The translations under genes and the position numbers were made by a program. The notes below the pieces were generated by a model that worked only from the letters and a program-made list of their open reading frames with translations, searched no databases and was not told where the DNA came from. A DNA stretch of 64,000 bases from Bacilli bacterium (GTDB lineage: Bacteria > Bacillota_I > Bacilli_A > RFN20 > CAG-826), in assembly GCA_022482735.1 (NCBI GenBank), contig JAKVOO010000001.1, positions 181,699-245,698 on the forward strand. Direction: 5' to 3'. Positions 1-8,703 of the stretch are shown piece after piece (within the stretch, counting starts at the first letter, position 1; each line of letters opens with the position of its first letter).

Positions 1-905
1 ATACCTTCATTAAGGGAGCGGCTCTTAATTACAGGAGCCGGGGTATGCACCTAATTACTTCGCTAGGTGAACATCCATCAGTATTGGATGCTTTTTTTCA
101 GTTACGCGATCAATTCGGTTTTTCTTTAACCATAGTTCCACTGCAAAGCAATGGTGAAATTAATTATGAATACTTAGCAAAGAGTATTAGACCGGATACA
201 ATCTTGGTTTCCATTATGCAGGTTAACAACGAAACTGGCGCGGTTAATGACCTGAAGCGTATTAGTGAAATCGTCAGACAAAATCCTCGAACATTGCTCC
301 ATAGTGATGTTACTCAAAGCATCGGAAAAATTTCGATTCCTTTTGCGTTAGTGGACGCTTTTTGCTTTTCCGCGCATAAAATTCACGGATTGAAGGGTTC
401 GGGAGCGCTTCTTTTGCGCAAGGAAATAAGCCTCGTTCCTCTATTTAGTGGTGGTGGTCAAGAGGAAGGATATCGAAGTGGAACTCAATCATTAGTTCCC
501 GATATTCTATTAGCCAAAACTGTCCGCTTGGCACTTGAACAACGGCCAAGCGATTACATTCAGGTTAAAGCAGTATTTGATTATCTCTACTACGAGTTGT
601 CTTTATTGGACGAACTTAATTTAAACAGCAATGAATCGTTTCCCTATATAATTAATTTTTCTTTAAAAACCGCCAAGGCTTCCGTTGTAGTCGAAGCCTT
701 GTCTAACTATGGTATTATGGTCTCAACGGTTGCTGCCTGTAGTGCAAAAAAACATCAGGCCAGTCAAGTTATCGCCTCGATGTTTGATGATCTTAAACGG
801 GCGGAAAATACGATTCGTATCTCTATATGTTCGGATAACACAGTTGACGAAGCCAAAATATTTATGAGCGTATTAGTTAAGATATTGCGAGGTATAAAAA
901 AATGA
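1..905 (+). CDS. Cysteine desulfurase, NifS/IscS family (5' end outside window)
   Basis: PLP enzyme that removes sulfur from L-cysteine and passes it on as a persulfide. The reading frame is open from base 3 through the first ATG at 45, and the residues before that ATG (KGAALNYRSRG) fit the family. The gene is therefore cut by the window edge and does not start at 45; roughly 80 N-terminal residues are missing. Visible motifs are the PLP-lysine segment SAHKIHGLKG and the catalytic cysteine loop AACSAKKHQ. The stop overlaps the thiI start by 4 bases (ATGA), so the two are translationally coupled. By analogy with the NifZ/ThiI pair of Bacillus subtilis, this is probably the dedicated sulfur donor for tRNA 4-thiouridine (inference), rather than the general Fe-S desulfurase. 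Confidence 0.9.
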   Translation, partial: TFIKGAALNYRSRGMHLITSLGEHPSVLDAFFQLRDQFGFSLTIVPLQSNGEINYEYLAKSIRPDTILVSIMQVNNETGAVNDLKRISEIVRQNPRTLLHSDVTQSIGKISIPFALVDAFCFSAHKIHGLKGSGALLLRKEISLVPLFSGGGQEEGYRSGTQSLVPDILLAKTVRLALEQRPSDYIQVKAVFDYLYYELSLLDELNLNSNESFPYIINFSLKTAKASVVVEALSNYGIMVSTVAACSAKKHQASQVIASMFDDLKRAENTIRISICSDNTVDEAKIFMSVLVKILRGIKK

Positions 906-2095
906 ATTCAAACTTATTTCATCGCTTGATGATTCACTATGGCGAGCTTTCGACTAAGGGACGAAATCGCGACCAGTTTATTCGGCGCTTGGAGCATAAC
1001 ATTCGTCATGCACTCAAAGATTTTTCAATTTCCAAGATAACTTCTTCACATGATCATATTTATATTGATTTTGTCAAGGAAGAGGGCGATAAGATTATTA
1101 AACGTTTGCAAGATGTGAGCGGAATTCACGCGATATCGCCAGTTATAAAAATTGCTTCCGATCTTGATTCAATTAAAAAAATGGCTTTAGAAGTCGCTCT
1201 TGATAGCCAGGCTAGTACTTTTAAAGTGCAGACAAAACGATTAGATAAGGCATATCCTATTCATTCCGATAACATCAATCGTAGTGTTGGTGGTTTTATA
1301 CTTGAAAACTCTTCGCTTACGGTTGATGTGCATAGTCCGGACTTTATTGTCCGCATTCAAATCTTAAATGATGGAGCACTTGTTCTTGGTAAATCATTTG
1401 CTGGTGCTGGCGGCTATCCACTAGGAACGGGAGGAAAAGCACTGTTACTATTAAGCGGAGGGATTGACTCACCAGTAGCCGCTTATTCTCTTATTAGACG
1501 GGGGATTGAAGTTGAATGCCTTCATTTTGCTGCCCCACCCTATACGCAAGTTGGAGTTATTGACAAACTAGAGGATCTTTTGCGAGTTCTCACTCGTTAT
1601 CAAAGCAAAATTAAATTGTATATTGTTCCTTTCACCAATCTTCAATTATCAATCTATAAGTATTCAAGTGAAGGATACCCAATTACGGTTATGCGGCGGA
1701 TGATGCTTAGAATCGCCGAACGTTTTGCCGCCCATAAAAGAATATCCGCCCTTGCGACTGGTGAATCCTTGGGGCAAGTCGCCTCGCAGACCTTAAAGAG
1801 CCTCTATGTTATCAATAACGTTACAACCATGCCAATTATTCGTCCGCTTGCGGTGATGGATAAACTTCAAATTATTGAAGTTGCGAAGAAGATTGGCACT
1901 TACGAAATTTCTATACGACCTTTCGAAGATTGCTGTACAATCTTTGCTCCCAAAAATCCAAAGACAATGCCGCATATGTATGAAGTGCGATCGATTGAGG
2001 AAAAATGGGACTTTAAAGCGGAAATTGATGAAATCATGAAGTCAATAACCGTTAAGGAAATTACTGAAAAAAGCCAATTGGATGCTATTTTTTAA
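902..2095 (+). CDS. thiI: tRNA uracil 4-sulfurtransferase ThiI
   Basis: Makes 4-thiouridine at position 8 of tRNA by adenylating the uridine and transferring persulfide sulfur. Order of parts in 397 residues: ferredoxin-like N-terminal segment, THUMP RNA-binding domain (about 60-165), then a PP-loop ATPase with SGGIDS near residue 185 and the conserved GESLGQVASQT segment. A CC pair near residue 343 lies where the family's catalytic cysteine sits. There is no C-terminal rhodanese domain, as in most Firmicutes, so sulfur probably comes directly from the upstream desulfurase. The start overlaps the upstream stop. A terminator hairpin follows about 30 bases downstream. Confidence 0.95.
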   Translation: MNSNLFHRLMIHYGELSTKGRNRDQFIRRLEHNIRHALKDFSISKITSSHDHIYIDFVKEEGDKIIKRLQDVSGIHAISPVIKIASDLDSIKKMALEVALDSQASTFKVQTKRLDKAYPIHSDNINRSVGGFILENSSLTVDVHSPDFIVRIQILNDGALVLGKSFAGAGGYPLGTGGKALLLLSGGIDSPVAAYSLIRRGIEVECLHFAAPPYTQVGVIDKLEDLLRVLTRYQSKIKLYIVPFTNLQLSIYKYSSEGYPITVMRRMMLRIAERFAAHKRISALATGESLGQVASQTLKSLYVINNVTTMPIIRPLAVMDKLQIIEVAKKIGTYEISIRPFEDCCTIFAPKNPKTMPHMYEVRSIEEKWDFKAEIDEIMKSITVKEITEKSQLDAIF

Positions 2096-2121
2096 TTGGT
2101 TTTGTTTGTTTATGAAAAATA

Positions 2122-2152
2122 AATACCCCCTTGGTCTAAGGGGGTATTTTTT
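2122..2152. terminator. Bidirectional intrinsic terminator between thiI and the nucleoside importer operon
   Basis: A perfect inverted repeat, AATACCCCC and GGGGGTATT separated by a short loop, is followed by a T run on the plus strand. It has an A/T-rich tract on the other side that gives U-rich RNA on the minus strand. It lies between two convergent genes, so it can end both transcripts. Confidence 0.85.
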
Positions 2153-2178
2153 ATATAAAGATTTTATAAATAAATAGA

Positions 2179-3162
2179 TTAGCGCTTTCCCTGATCGTAG
2201 GGAATACCTTCGCTCTTGGGAGCCCGCGAATTCTTCGAAGAAAACATAAGAACAATAAGTGTAGCAATAAAGGGTAACATTTTGAAAAACCAGGCAATAG
2301 AAAGATTACTAATAGCGGGAATTAAGTAATAGGTTGAGGCAAAGGATTTCGTTATTCCAAAAAATAAAGCCGCCCACACAATTTTTTCAGGTTTCCATTG
2401 GCCAAAAATCAAAACGGCGATTGCTAAGAATCCATAACCATTCACGCTGCCATCAAAGGATACAGTGGAAGAAATTATGTAAGCTAATCCGCCTAATCCA
2501 GCTAAGCAACCAGATATAATTGTTCCGGCCCACCGATAGTGGTAAACGTTAATTCCAACGGAATCGGCGGCTTGAGGATGCTCCCCACAAGCGCTGAGTC
2601 TTAAACCAAATCTGGTTTTACGAATTACGATCCAAGAGATAATCCAAATGGCGATGCCGATATAAAGCATAATATTTATTTTACGGAAAAAGATATCACC
2701 TATAACGGGAATATCACCTAAGGATGGTATCTTTTGGATCAAAAAACTGGTTGAGAATTGAATGTTTTTTACATCTTGTGGACTTAATGCCCTAGTTGCA
2801 TAAATCACAACGGCGGGAGCAAGCAAGTTTAAGGCTGTTCCACCAATTGTTTGATCAGCTTTCATGTTAATTGCCGAGAAAGCCAAAAGACTAGAAAACA
2901 AACCACCGGCAATCATCGAAATAATGCCCGCTAAGATAAGCATTAGATTACTGTCAAGGGGTGAACCGGAATTTTCCATAATGCGAATAAAGCCAATTCC
3001 AAAGAATGCCCCAAAAACCATTGCCCCTTCAAGGGCAATGTTAATGACACCTGATTTTTCTGAAAACATTCCTCCAAGGGCGACAATTAAAAGCGGAACA
3101 GAGAAAATGAAGGATTCACGAATAATTGTATATAGAATGTCCATTACTTCACCGAAATTCAT
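2179..3162 (-). CDS. nupQ: BMP-type nucleoside ABC importer, permease subunit 2
   Basis: Second membrane subunit (327 aa) of an ABC importer of the BPD_transp_2 (LivH/RbsC-like) superfamily. It is a polytopic protein with about eight to ten hydrophobic segments. The family's cytoplasmic coupling loop region is visible (RLSACGEHPQAADSVGI). It follows its partner permease with a 4-base overlap (ATGA) and has a good ribosome binding site, AAAGGAGAG. Gene order (lipoprotein, ATPase, large permease, small permease) equals nupN-O-P-Q of Bacillus subtilis, which takes up guanosine. The substrate here is inferred to be a nucleoside and is not shown by the sequence. Confidence 0.88.
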   Translation of the reverse strand: MNFGEVMDILYTIIRESFIFSVPLLIVALGGMFSEKSGVINIALEGAMVFGAFFGIGFIRIMENSGSPLDSNLMLILAGIISMIAGGLFSSLLAFSAINMKADQTIGGTALNLLAPAVVIYATRALSPQDVKNIQFSTSFLIQKIPSLGDIPVIGDIFFRKINIMLYIGIAIWIISWIVIRKTRFGLRLSACGEHPQAADSVGINVYHYRWAGTIISGCLAGLGGLAYIISSTVSFDGSVNGYGFLAIAVLIFGQWKPEKIVWAALFFGITKSFASTYYLIPAISNLSIAWFFKMLPFIATLIVLMFSSKNSRAPKSEGIPYDQGKR

Positions 3163-4427
3163 ATTTTGCTCTCCTTTGAAGTTGTTGCTTCATTATCCTC
3201 AAGGGTTTTTTGTTTTTCTTTCTTTTTCTGTCGATTGTAATGGAAGCGCCGAATTACCTCAGAAGCTAAAAGAGCAAAAGCAGAGAAGTAAACAATTATC
3301 GAAACGATAATGTCGACAATTTCCGTTTTAAAGCCATATGACTGAATAAAGTGGCCTCCCCGCTCAATAAAGGTAATAAATCCCGAAGCGAAGATTATTC
3401 CGATTGGATTTGACATACCAAGTAGTGCAACGGCAATACCATTAAAGCCCATTGCCGATAAACTATCCTCGGGAGTGTAGAAAGTTCCTGTTCTAAATGC
3501 TCCTCCAGCAAGGATAAATATTGCCCCGCCTAAACCACTTAAGGCACCAGCAATCGTCATCGAAAGAATAATATTTTTCTTCTCGTTAATTCCGCCATAA
3601 CGGGCGGCATCACGATTTAAACCGCACGCCTTAAGCTCATAGCCAAATGTCGTCTTATTTAAGATAATGTAAATAATAATTGCCGCTAAGATAGCGAGAA
3701 TAAAGCCAATATCAATTGCCGAATTGGGAAAAATATTACGCAATCCCCAAGTGGGAAGGTAAGCAGTTGAGGCAAATGCCTTGGTCTGTGCCTTGTTGGA
3801 GTCATAGAGAATACCTCCACCAAGACCATAAATAAGAGCATTAACCATATACATTCCTATGTAGTTGAGCATAATGGAGGAAATAACTTCGTTGGTATTA
3901 AAGTAGGCCTTAAATAATCCAGGAAGAAAGCCCCAAATGGCTCCCCCAATAATACCAGCTAAAATTGCTACCAACCATTGAATTTGGCCAAGTGAGGAGC
4001 CTAAAACTCCAACCACAATAGCGCAAAACATACCGACAGTGTATTGACCAGAAGCTCCGATATTGAATAGTCCGGTTTTAAAGGCAAAGCCAACGGATAA
4101 GCCGGTACAAAGTAAAGGTGCTCCGTAATATAGCCAATTGCCAATTTCCTTACTGCCATAGCGAAACACCCAACCACCTATCATTTCAAAAAAGGCGGGT
4201 ACGGAATAATTAGGAGAGGTAATAATCATTACGAGAAGCCCGATTAGTAGCCCGCAGACAATTGCTAATAATGAAGCAAGAAATGATTTAAATCCTTTTT
4301 GGGCGAATAGTTTACGCATAAGTTGTGGAAAATTTTTGAAAAAATAGGGAATTTTTTTGGCAAAGATGGCGATAATAAACACTCCGACCGAACGAAAAAT
4401 ATCTTTAATTTGCTTCAGTACTTTCAT
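3159..4427 (-). CDS. nupP: BMP-type nucleoside ABC importer, permease subunit 1
   Basis: Membrane subunit of the same importer (422 aa from the chosen start). The frame is open further upstream to 4547, but that part lies inside the ATPase gene and reads as non-coding. The start at 4427 (MKVLKQIKDIF) is preceded by GGAAAGG and overlaps the ATPase 3' end by about 23 bases. After an amphipathic N-terminus there are multiple membrane segments, and the family loop (ELKACGLNRDAARYGGI) is present. The C-terminus is a lysine-rich tail of about 30 residues. It is larger than its partner permease, as usual for this family. Confidence 0.88.
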   Translation of the reverse strand: MKVLKQIKDIFRSVGVFIIAIFAKKIPYFFKNFPQLMRKLFAQKGFKSFLASLLAIVCGLLIGLLVMIITSPNYSVPAFFEMIGGWVFRYGSKEIGNWLYYGAPLLCTGLSVGFAFKTGLFNIGASGQYTVGMFCAIVVGVLGSSLGQIQWLVAILAGIIGGAIWGFLPGLFKAYFNTNEVISSIMLNYIGMYMVNALIYGLGGGILYDSNKAQTKAFASTAYLPTWGLRNIFPNSAIDIGFILAILAAIIIYIILNKTTFGYELKACGLNRDAARYGGINEKKNIILSMTIAGALSGLGGAIFILAGGAFRTGTFYTPEDSLSAMGFNGIAVALLGMSNPIGIIFASGFITFIERGGHFIQSYGFKTEIVDIIVSIIVYFSAFALLASEVIRRFHYNRQKKKEKQKTLEDNEATTSKESKI

Positions 4428-5955
4428 GATTATTGTTTTCCTTTCCGCCCGCCATATATATACCAAGTTCGCGAACATTAGTTTTCTTAGGGTCAAGCTC
4501 AGCGACAATTCTTCCTTCATACATAACCAATATGCGATCACTAACATTCATAACTTCGTCTAATTCAAGTGAAATAAGAAGAATTGCTTTTCCTTGATCG
4601 CGCTGTTTAATCAGTTCCTTATGAATGTATTCAATGGCACCAACATCCAGCCCACGTACGAGTTGAACAGCAAGTAGCACATTTCCACCGGTTGTAACTT
4701 CCCGCGCAATGATTGCTTTCTGTTGGTTTCCACCCGACATTGAGCGGGCACTGGTGCGGGAACCTTGAGCAGTTCGTACATCAAATTGTTTAATAAGTTC
4801 ATCGGCATAATTATAAATTGCCGGATAATTTAGAAAACCGTGGCGCGAAAAAGGCTTTCGATGATACTTTTTAAGTGCCATATTATATGCCAAATTATAG
4901 TCAAGAATAAGCCCATACTTATGTCGATCTTCCGGTATATGACTTAATCCGGCTTCGTTACGATGAAAGATACTACGATGGGTAACATCCTCATTGTTTA
5001 GTATAATCTTCCCCGACTCGGCTCTTTGTAAACCAGATATTCCATAGGCAAGTTCACTTTGACCATTGCCCTCAATTCCGGCGATACAGACAATTTCACC
5101 AGCCTTAACTTCAAAAGAAACATTGTTTACAACCGCTTTTTTAGAAAAATGACTTCTAATTGTCAAATGTTCAACCTTTAGAAGTGTGTTTTTTGCTAGA
5201 GAAGGCTTTTTATCAACAGTAAATTCAACATCGCGTCCAACCATCATAAAGGAAAGAGATTCCTTATTGACGTTCTTGGTATCGACCGTACCAACAAACT
5301 TTCCCTTACGGAGAACTGTGACGCGATCAGAAATAGCCATAATTTCATTAAGTTTATGCGAAATAAAGAGAATCGATTTCCCCTCTTTGGCCATTTCGCG
5401 CATTATCAGCATCAACTCATCAATCTCCTGCGGAGTTAAAACGGCAGTTGGCTCATCAAAAATAAGGATGTCATTCTTGCGATAAAGCATCTTTAATATT
5501 TCCACGCGCTGTTGCATACCAACGCTGATATCTTCAACTTTTGCATCCAAATCAATCGCTAATCCATATTTTTTAGATAATTCGATAATATTTGAACGGA
5601 TTTTTTTTCTTTGCAAAAACCCATAGTTATTCGGTTCATTTCCTAAAATAATATTATCGAGAACAGTAAAGCACTCGACTAACTTAAAATGTTGATGAAC
5701 CATACCGATACCAAGGGCATTTGCATCATTCGGATTATTTATTTTTACGACTTCACCATTTTTTAGTATTTCACCCTTTTCTGGTTTATATAAACCAAAA
5801 AGGACGCTCATAAGGGTAGATTTTCCGGCACCATTTTCACCTAACAAAGCATGAATCTCACCTTTTTTAAGGGTTAATGATATGTCATCATTAGCAATAA
5901 TCCCAGGAAATTCTTTCGTAATATGGCGCATTTCAATCACATAAGGTTGATCCAT
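4405..5955 (-). CDS. nupO: BMP-type nucleoside ABC importer, ATP-binding protein (two fused ATPase domains)
   Basis: Energises nucleoside uptake on the cytoplasmic face. The 516 residues hold two ABC ATPase domains in tandem. Domain 1 has Walker A GENGAGKS, signature VGMQQR and Walker B ILIFDEPTA. Domain 2 has the atypical P-loop region GIEGNGQSEL, signature SGGNQQK and a degenerate Walker B (AVQLVRGLD). A weak second site is normal for this family, so domain 1 probably does most hydrolysis. The start has a Shine-Dalgarno, AAGGAG, about 9 bases upstream. It is encoded directly after the binding lipoprotein. Confidence 0.92.
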   Translation of the reverse strand: MDQPYVIEMRHITKEFPGIIANDDISLTLKKGEIHALLGENGAGKSTLMSVLFGLYKPEKGEILKNGEVVKINNPNDANALGIGMVHQHFKLVECFTVLDNIILGNEPNNYGFLQRKKIRSNIIELSKKYGLAIDLDAKVEDISVGMQQRVEILKMLYRKNDILIFDEPTAVLTPQEIDELMLIMREMAKEGKSILFISHKLNEIMAISDRVTVLRKGKFVGTVDTKNVNKESLSFMMVGRDVEFTVDKKPSLAKNTLLKVEHLTIRSHFSKKAVVNNVSFEVKAGEIVCIAGIEGNGQSELAYGISGLQRAESGKIILNNEDVTHRSIFHRNEAGLSHIPEDRHKYGLILDYNLAYNMALKKYHRKPFSRHGFLNYPAIYNYADELIKQFDVRTAQGSRTSARSMSGGNQQKAIIAREVTTGGNVLLAVQLVRGLDVGAIEYIHKELIKQRDQGKAILLISLELDEVMNVSDRILVMYEGRIVAELDPKKTNVRELGIYMAGGKENNNHESTEAN

Positions 5956-6014
5956 ATGCTGTTGCTCCTTTATAAAGAAAAGGAGGGCAAAAATGCTTTG
6001 CCCTCCAGATTAAA

Positions 6015-7121
6015 CTAGGCAATATACGTAACAGCAATATTATCTAAAAGGGCGTCCGTTCCCGTGACAGCATCTTTTGGATCGGTCGGCATATAGTTTT
6101 CGACAATCATTGATAATGGAACTAGCGTACCATCAGCAATTTCACCATAGATGGCTTGATACTCAGCCAAAGTCCAAGTATTGAAGCCCCAGGAAGCTTC
6201 AGCGGTTGGTAAACCGACACCATCTTTGCTCGCATCGAGATTCCAAGTTTCACCACCAACCCAAGTACCATCATAATGAGCGGTTAAGGCTTCAATGACC
6301 GAGGCTCCCAAACCTTTCATCGCGGAGGTGATAACCGTGGTTGGAGAATCGTTATATTGATCAACGTCAACTCCGATGACTTTTCCACTTTCTTCAACTG
6401 CAGCTAGCATGACAGATTGACCAACCGAACCACCACAAGCAAAAATCACTTCGGTTCCGGATTGATACCAAGTTTTGGATAAAGCTTTAACTTCTGGCGT
6501 AGCTTTAAAGTCACCGGTGTAATGATAAGTCAATTCAACGCTCTTTGACATTTCTTCAGCGGCTTCATTTGCGCCAGCGGCAAAGCCGAGTCCGTAACGA
6601 ACAACAGCTGGAACTGCCATACCGCCCATAAAACCTAGTTTAGTGTAACCATCTTTAACGGCGCCATAGCCAGCAAGGAATCCGGCTTGTTCTTCGGCGT
6701 AAAGAATCGGTTGAACATTGGTGCCGGTCTTATACTCAGTATAATCAGCATTATGGGGTTCACCATCAAGAAGAACAAAATGAACATCCGGGTATTGATC
6801 TTGAACAAGGAAGATTGGTTCCTCAAAAAGATATCCAGGAGTAACAACAACTTTTGCACCATTGGAGATAGCCAGTTCAATCGCATCGACATAAGCCGTG
6901 GTTGACTTCTCAGATGGCCTGTAATACTGATGGGAAACGGAATGTTCAGCCGTATAAGCCTTCACACCTTCCCAAGCACCTTGGTTAAAGGATTTGTCAT
7001 CAATATCGCCGATATCAGTAATAAGAGCGATTTCCGCTTTCTGGGTTCCACAACTGGAAAGTCCAGCAGCAAGACCAAGAGTGGCTAATCCGACCAAACT
7101 AAAACTAAGTGATTTTTTCAT
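6015..7121 (-). CDS. bmpA: BMP-family nucleoside-binding lipoprotein
   Basis: Extracytoplasmic substrate-binding protein of the importer (368 aa). The frame is open to 7154, but the start is put at 7121 because AGGAGG lies just upstream and the protein then begins with a proper lipoprotein signal (MKKSLSF, hydrophobic core, LSSC with the lipidated cysteine). The BMP fold is indicated by the conserved start of the mature protein (ALITDIGDIDDKSFNQGAW). Homologues (TmpC/PnrA/BmpA/NupN) bind purine nucleosides. It is the first gene of a four-gene operon with a promoter at 7285-7313 and a leader of about 155 bases that can fold (see separate entry). Confidence 0.92.
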   Translation of the reverse strand: MKKSLSFSLVGLATLGLAAGLSSCGTQKAEIALITDIGDIDDKSFNQGAWEGVKAYTAEHSVSHQYYRPSEKSTTAYVDAIELAISNGAKVVVTPGYLFEEPIFLVQDQYPDVHFVLLDGEPHNADYTEYKTGTNVQPILYAEEQAGFLAGYGAVKDGYTKLGFMGGMAVPAVVRYGLGFAAGANEAAEEMSKSVELTYHYTGDFKATPEVKALSKTWYQSGTEVIFACGGSVGQSVMLAAVEESGKVIGVDVDQYNDSPTTVITSAMKGLGASVIEALTAHYDGTWVGGETWNLDASKDGVGLPTAEASWGFNTWTLAEYQAIYGEIADGTLVPLSMIVENYMPTDPKDAVTGTDALLDNIAVTYIA

Positions 7122-7281
7122 ATTTCCTCCTTTTGAAAAAACGAGTCTTAGCATGCAACTTTACAATTATGAAGTCTCATCAGGAAATCATCTGACAAAT
7201 TTCAAGATGAAAAGACACGAATCCTATTCAATAGTTTCGTGCAATATGAACGACCATCATTATCGTGTTCGGTTGCATACT
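7122..7281 (-). promoter_or_regulatory. Long structured 5' leader of the nucleoside importer operon, riboswitch-like
   Basis: Hand folding of the minus strand gives a closed multi-branch architecture. The first transcribed bases (7281-7272, AGTATGCAAC) pair with 7159-7150 (GTTGCATGCT), ten pairs with one G-U. Inside are a hairpin 7242-7236 with 7221-7215 (GCACGAA/TTCGTGT), which contains a small inner stem, and a weaker hairpin near 7271-7248. The 3' strand of the closing helix lies inside a second possible hairpin, 7178-7172 with 7149-7143 (one mismatch), followed by six T at 7141-7136. That is the usual layout of an antiterminator/terminator switch. It does not show the conserved core of the purine riboswitch or another class I recognise. 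Folding was done by eye. Confidence 0.45.
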
Positions 7282-7284
7282 TAT

Positions 7285-7313
7285 AATATAGCGAGGCCGT
7301 TCTTCTTTGTAAA
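7285..7313 (-). promoter_or_regulatory. Promoter of the nucleoside importer operon
   Basis: TTTACA (7313-7308) and TATATT (7290-7285) are separated by 17 bases on the minus strand, a good vegetative sigma factor promoter. The predicted transcription start is near 7278, at the first strand of the leader's closing helix. Confidence 0.65.
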
Positions 7314-7373
7314 TGATAATCAAATGAAAGCGGTCAACTTTACAACTTGTTAGTTATGATTAACTTCGAACAT

Positions 7374-7402
7374 AAAAAAAAGATTGCAACAGCAATCTTT
7401 TA
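7374..7402. terminator. Intrinsic terminator after rplT
   Basis: The perfect stem AAAGATTGC/GCAATCTTT with a 4-base loop is followed on the minus strand by a run of T at 7380-7374. It ends the infC-rpmI-rplT transcript and isolates it from the importer promoter. Confidence 0.85.
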
Positions 7403-7415
7403 AAATCAAAATTAA

Positions 7416-7775
7416 TTACTTATTTAGTGATTTTTTAGCGACATCAACTAAGGATTTAAAAGCGTCAAAATCATTAATTGCCAATTCGCTAAGCATCTTG
7501 CGGTTAACTTCAACTCCCGCTAGATTTAAGCCATTCATAAAACGGCTGTAGGAAATATCGCACATCCGGCAGGCGGCATTAATCCGTCTAATCCACAATT
7601 TACGATAATCGCGCTTAACATTCCGCCGATCGTTATACGCATAGCGTAAACTATGCATTACTTGTTCTTTAGCGGTCCGATATAACAAATGTTTTGAACC
7701 AAAATATCCACTGGCTCTCTTAAGAATTTTCTTCCGCCGAGCGCGAGTCTGAACACTACCTTTTACTCTTGCCAT
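7416..7775 (-). CDS. rplT: 50S ribosomal protein L20
   Basis: Large-subunit assembly protein, 119 aa, the usual length. Conserved features are the N-terminal [16 protein letters not shown] region and the IRRINAACR and [10 protein letters not shown]-like segments (here [14 protein letters not shown]). The ribosome binding site is AAGGAGG. It is the last gene of infC-rpmI-rplT. In Gram-positives L20 also binds the operon leader and represses it, and a matching leader with an attenuator is present upstream of infC. Confidence 0.98.
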   Translation of the reverse strand: MARVKGSVQTRARRKKILKRASGYFGSKHLLYRTAKEQVMHSLRYAYNDRRNVKRDYRKLWIRRINAACRMCDISYSRFMNGLNLAGVEVNRKMLSELAINDFDAFKSLVDVAKKSLNK

Positions 7776-7789
7776 ACTTAATTTCCTCC

Positions 7790-7984
7790 TTACTTGACAA
7801 TAAGATACTTAACCCGTTTGATATCGCTCTTACTGACGAGAGCGACCTTACGTAAGTGTCTCTTTTGTTTGTGTGTTTTGTGGGGCGCAAGGTGCGAAGT
7901 ATAAGCATGATGACGAACCACATTACCGTCACCGGTAACCTTGATGCGCTTCATTAAAGCGCGTTTGCTCTTCATTTTTGGCAT
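7790..7984 (-). CDS. rpmI: 50S ribosomal protein L35
   Basis: Small basic large-subunit protein of 64 aa, the family length, starting [15 protein letters not shown]. It lies between infC and rplT, with AGGAGG ahead of its start and a 14-base gap to rplT. The gene order is the universal one. Confidence 0.98.
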   Translation of the reverse strand: MPKMKSKRALMKRIKVTGDGNVVRHHAYTSHLAPHKTHKQKRHLRKVALVSKSDIKRVKYLIVK

Positions 7985-7996
7985 AAATGTTTCCTC

Positions 7997-8551
7997 CTAT
8001 TTTTTGACTTTTGATGCTAAAATGGCGTTTAAGAATCGACCGTCCATGAAAGGTTGCTTTTCAACGATTCCGTTTTCAGCGACGAGGGCAATAAAATCAT
8101 TCATTACTTGTTCGCCAACCTCGATGTGACTCATTTGTCGACCGCGGAATTTAATGGAAACTTTAACCTTATTTCCGGCGATAAGAAATTTGTTTGCCGC
8201 ACTAGCCTTGGTCTCAAGATCATGAGTATCAATAACTGGTGACATCCGAATTTCTTTTAGTTCAACAACTTTTTGAGCCTTTTTTTGCTCTTTAGCTTTT
8301 TTCTGAAGTTCAAACCGATACTTCCCGTAATTTAAAATCTTACAGACGGGTGGATTGGCTTGGGGAGCGACACAAAATAAATCAAGATTGTACTGATTAT
8401 TGGCTAATCTAATAGCATCATTTCGGGACATGACTCCGAGTTGATCGCCATCAGGGCCGATAACGAGAACTGTGTTCGCCCGAATATTTTCATTGATTGG
8501 ATCAACTTTTTTCTCCGGACGCTTGCGACTTTGATTGTTGTAATAAATAAT
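7997..8551 (-). CDS. infC: Translation initiation factor IF-3 (AUU start)
   Basis: IF-3 keeps 30S and 50S subunits apart and proofreads start codons. The frame is open to an ATG at 8632, but those residues overlap an attenuator hairpin and have no Shine-Dalgarno. A strong AAGGAGG (8563-8557) sits 5 and 8 bases ahead of two consecutive ATT codons (8551-8549, 8548-8546), so initiation is assigned to AUU. This is the hallmark of IF-3 autoregulation, because IF-3 itself discriminates against such codons. From there the product is 184 residues, with the N-domain (INENIRANTVLVIGPDGDQLG) and the C-domain (VKVSIKFRGRQMSHIEVG). Which of the two ATT codons is used is uncertain. Confidence 0.92.
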   Translation of the reverse strand: MIYYNNQSRKRPEKKVDPINENIRANTVLVIGPDGDQLGVMSRNDAIRLANNQYNLDLFCVAPQANPPVCKILNYGKYRFELQKKAKEQKKAQKVVELKEIRMSPVIDTHDLETKASAANKFLIAGNKVKVSIKFRGRQMSHIEVGEQVMNDFIALVAENGIVEKQPFMDGRFLNAILASKVKK

Positions 8552-8698
8552 GGTTTCCTCCTTAATTATTGCCTTGAATAAAGAAAACGGACGCGAAATG
8601 CGCCCGTTAAATTTCAACTCATCGTAGTTCACAACCTACCAGCCAAAGCCAATCAGGTGAGAAGCGGGCGCCTCTTCTTTCTACGTATTCTCTAAGCG
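8552..8698 (-). promoter_or_regulatory. infC leader with attenuator (ribosomal protein L20 leader type)
   Basis: About 145 bases lie between the promoter and infC. Near the end is a hairpin, CGGGCGC/GCGTCCG (8606-8588, one G-U pair, 5-base loop), followed by TTTTCTTT (8587-8582), an intrinsic terminator ahead of the gene. Upstream, a G/C-rich stretch (near 8672-8660) could form the alternative pairing. Position and layout match the L20 leader of Firmicutes, where L20 causes early termination. The alternative structure was not worked out in full. Confidence 0.7.
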
Positions 8699-8703
8699 GT
8701 GTA

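Noticed and set aside
45-905. Complete cysteine desulfurase starting at ATG 45
   Set aside because: The frame is open upstream to the window edge and the residues there match the family; this ATG is an internal methionine.
7122-7284. Purine (guanine/adenine) riboswitch in front of bmpA
   Set aside because: The conserved junction bases of the purine aptamer are not present on the minus strand, so only an unnamed structured leader is reported.
7325-7338. cre site TGAAAGCGGTCAAC upstream of the bmpA promoter
   Set aside because: It fails the last two consensus positions and lacks symmetry; too weak without other support.
8552-8632. N-terminal extension of IF-3 from ATG 8632
   Set aside because: No ribosome binding site, the sequence forms the attenuator hairpin, and a strong Shine-Dalgarno faces the ATT codons further in.
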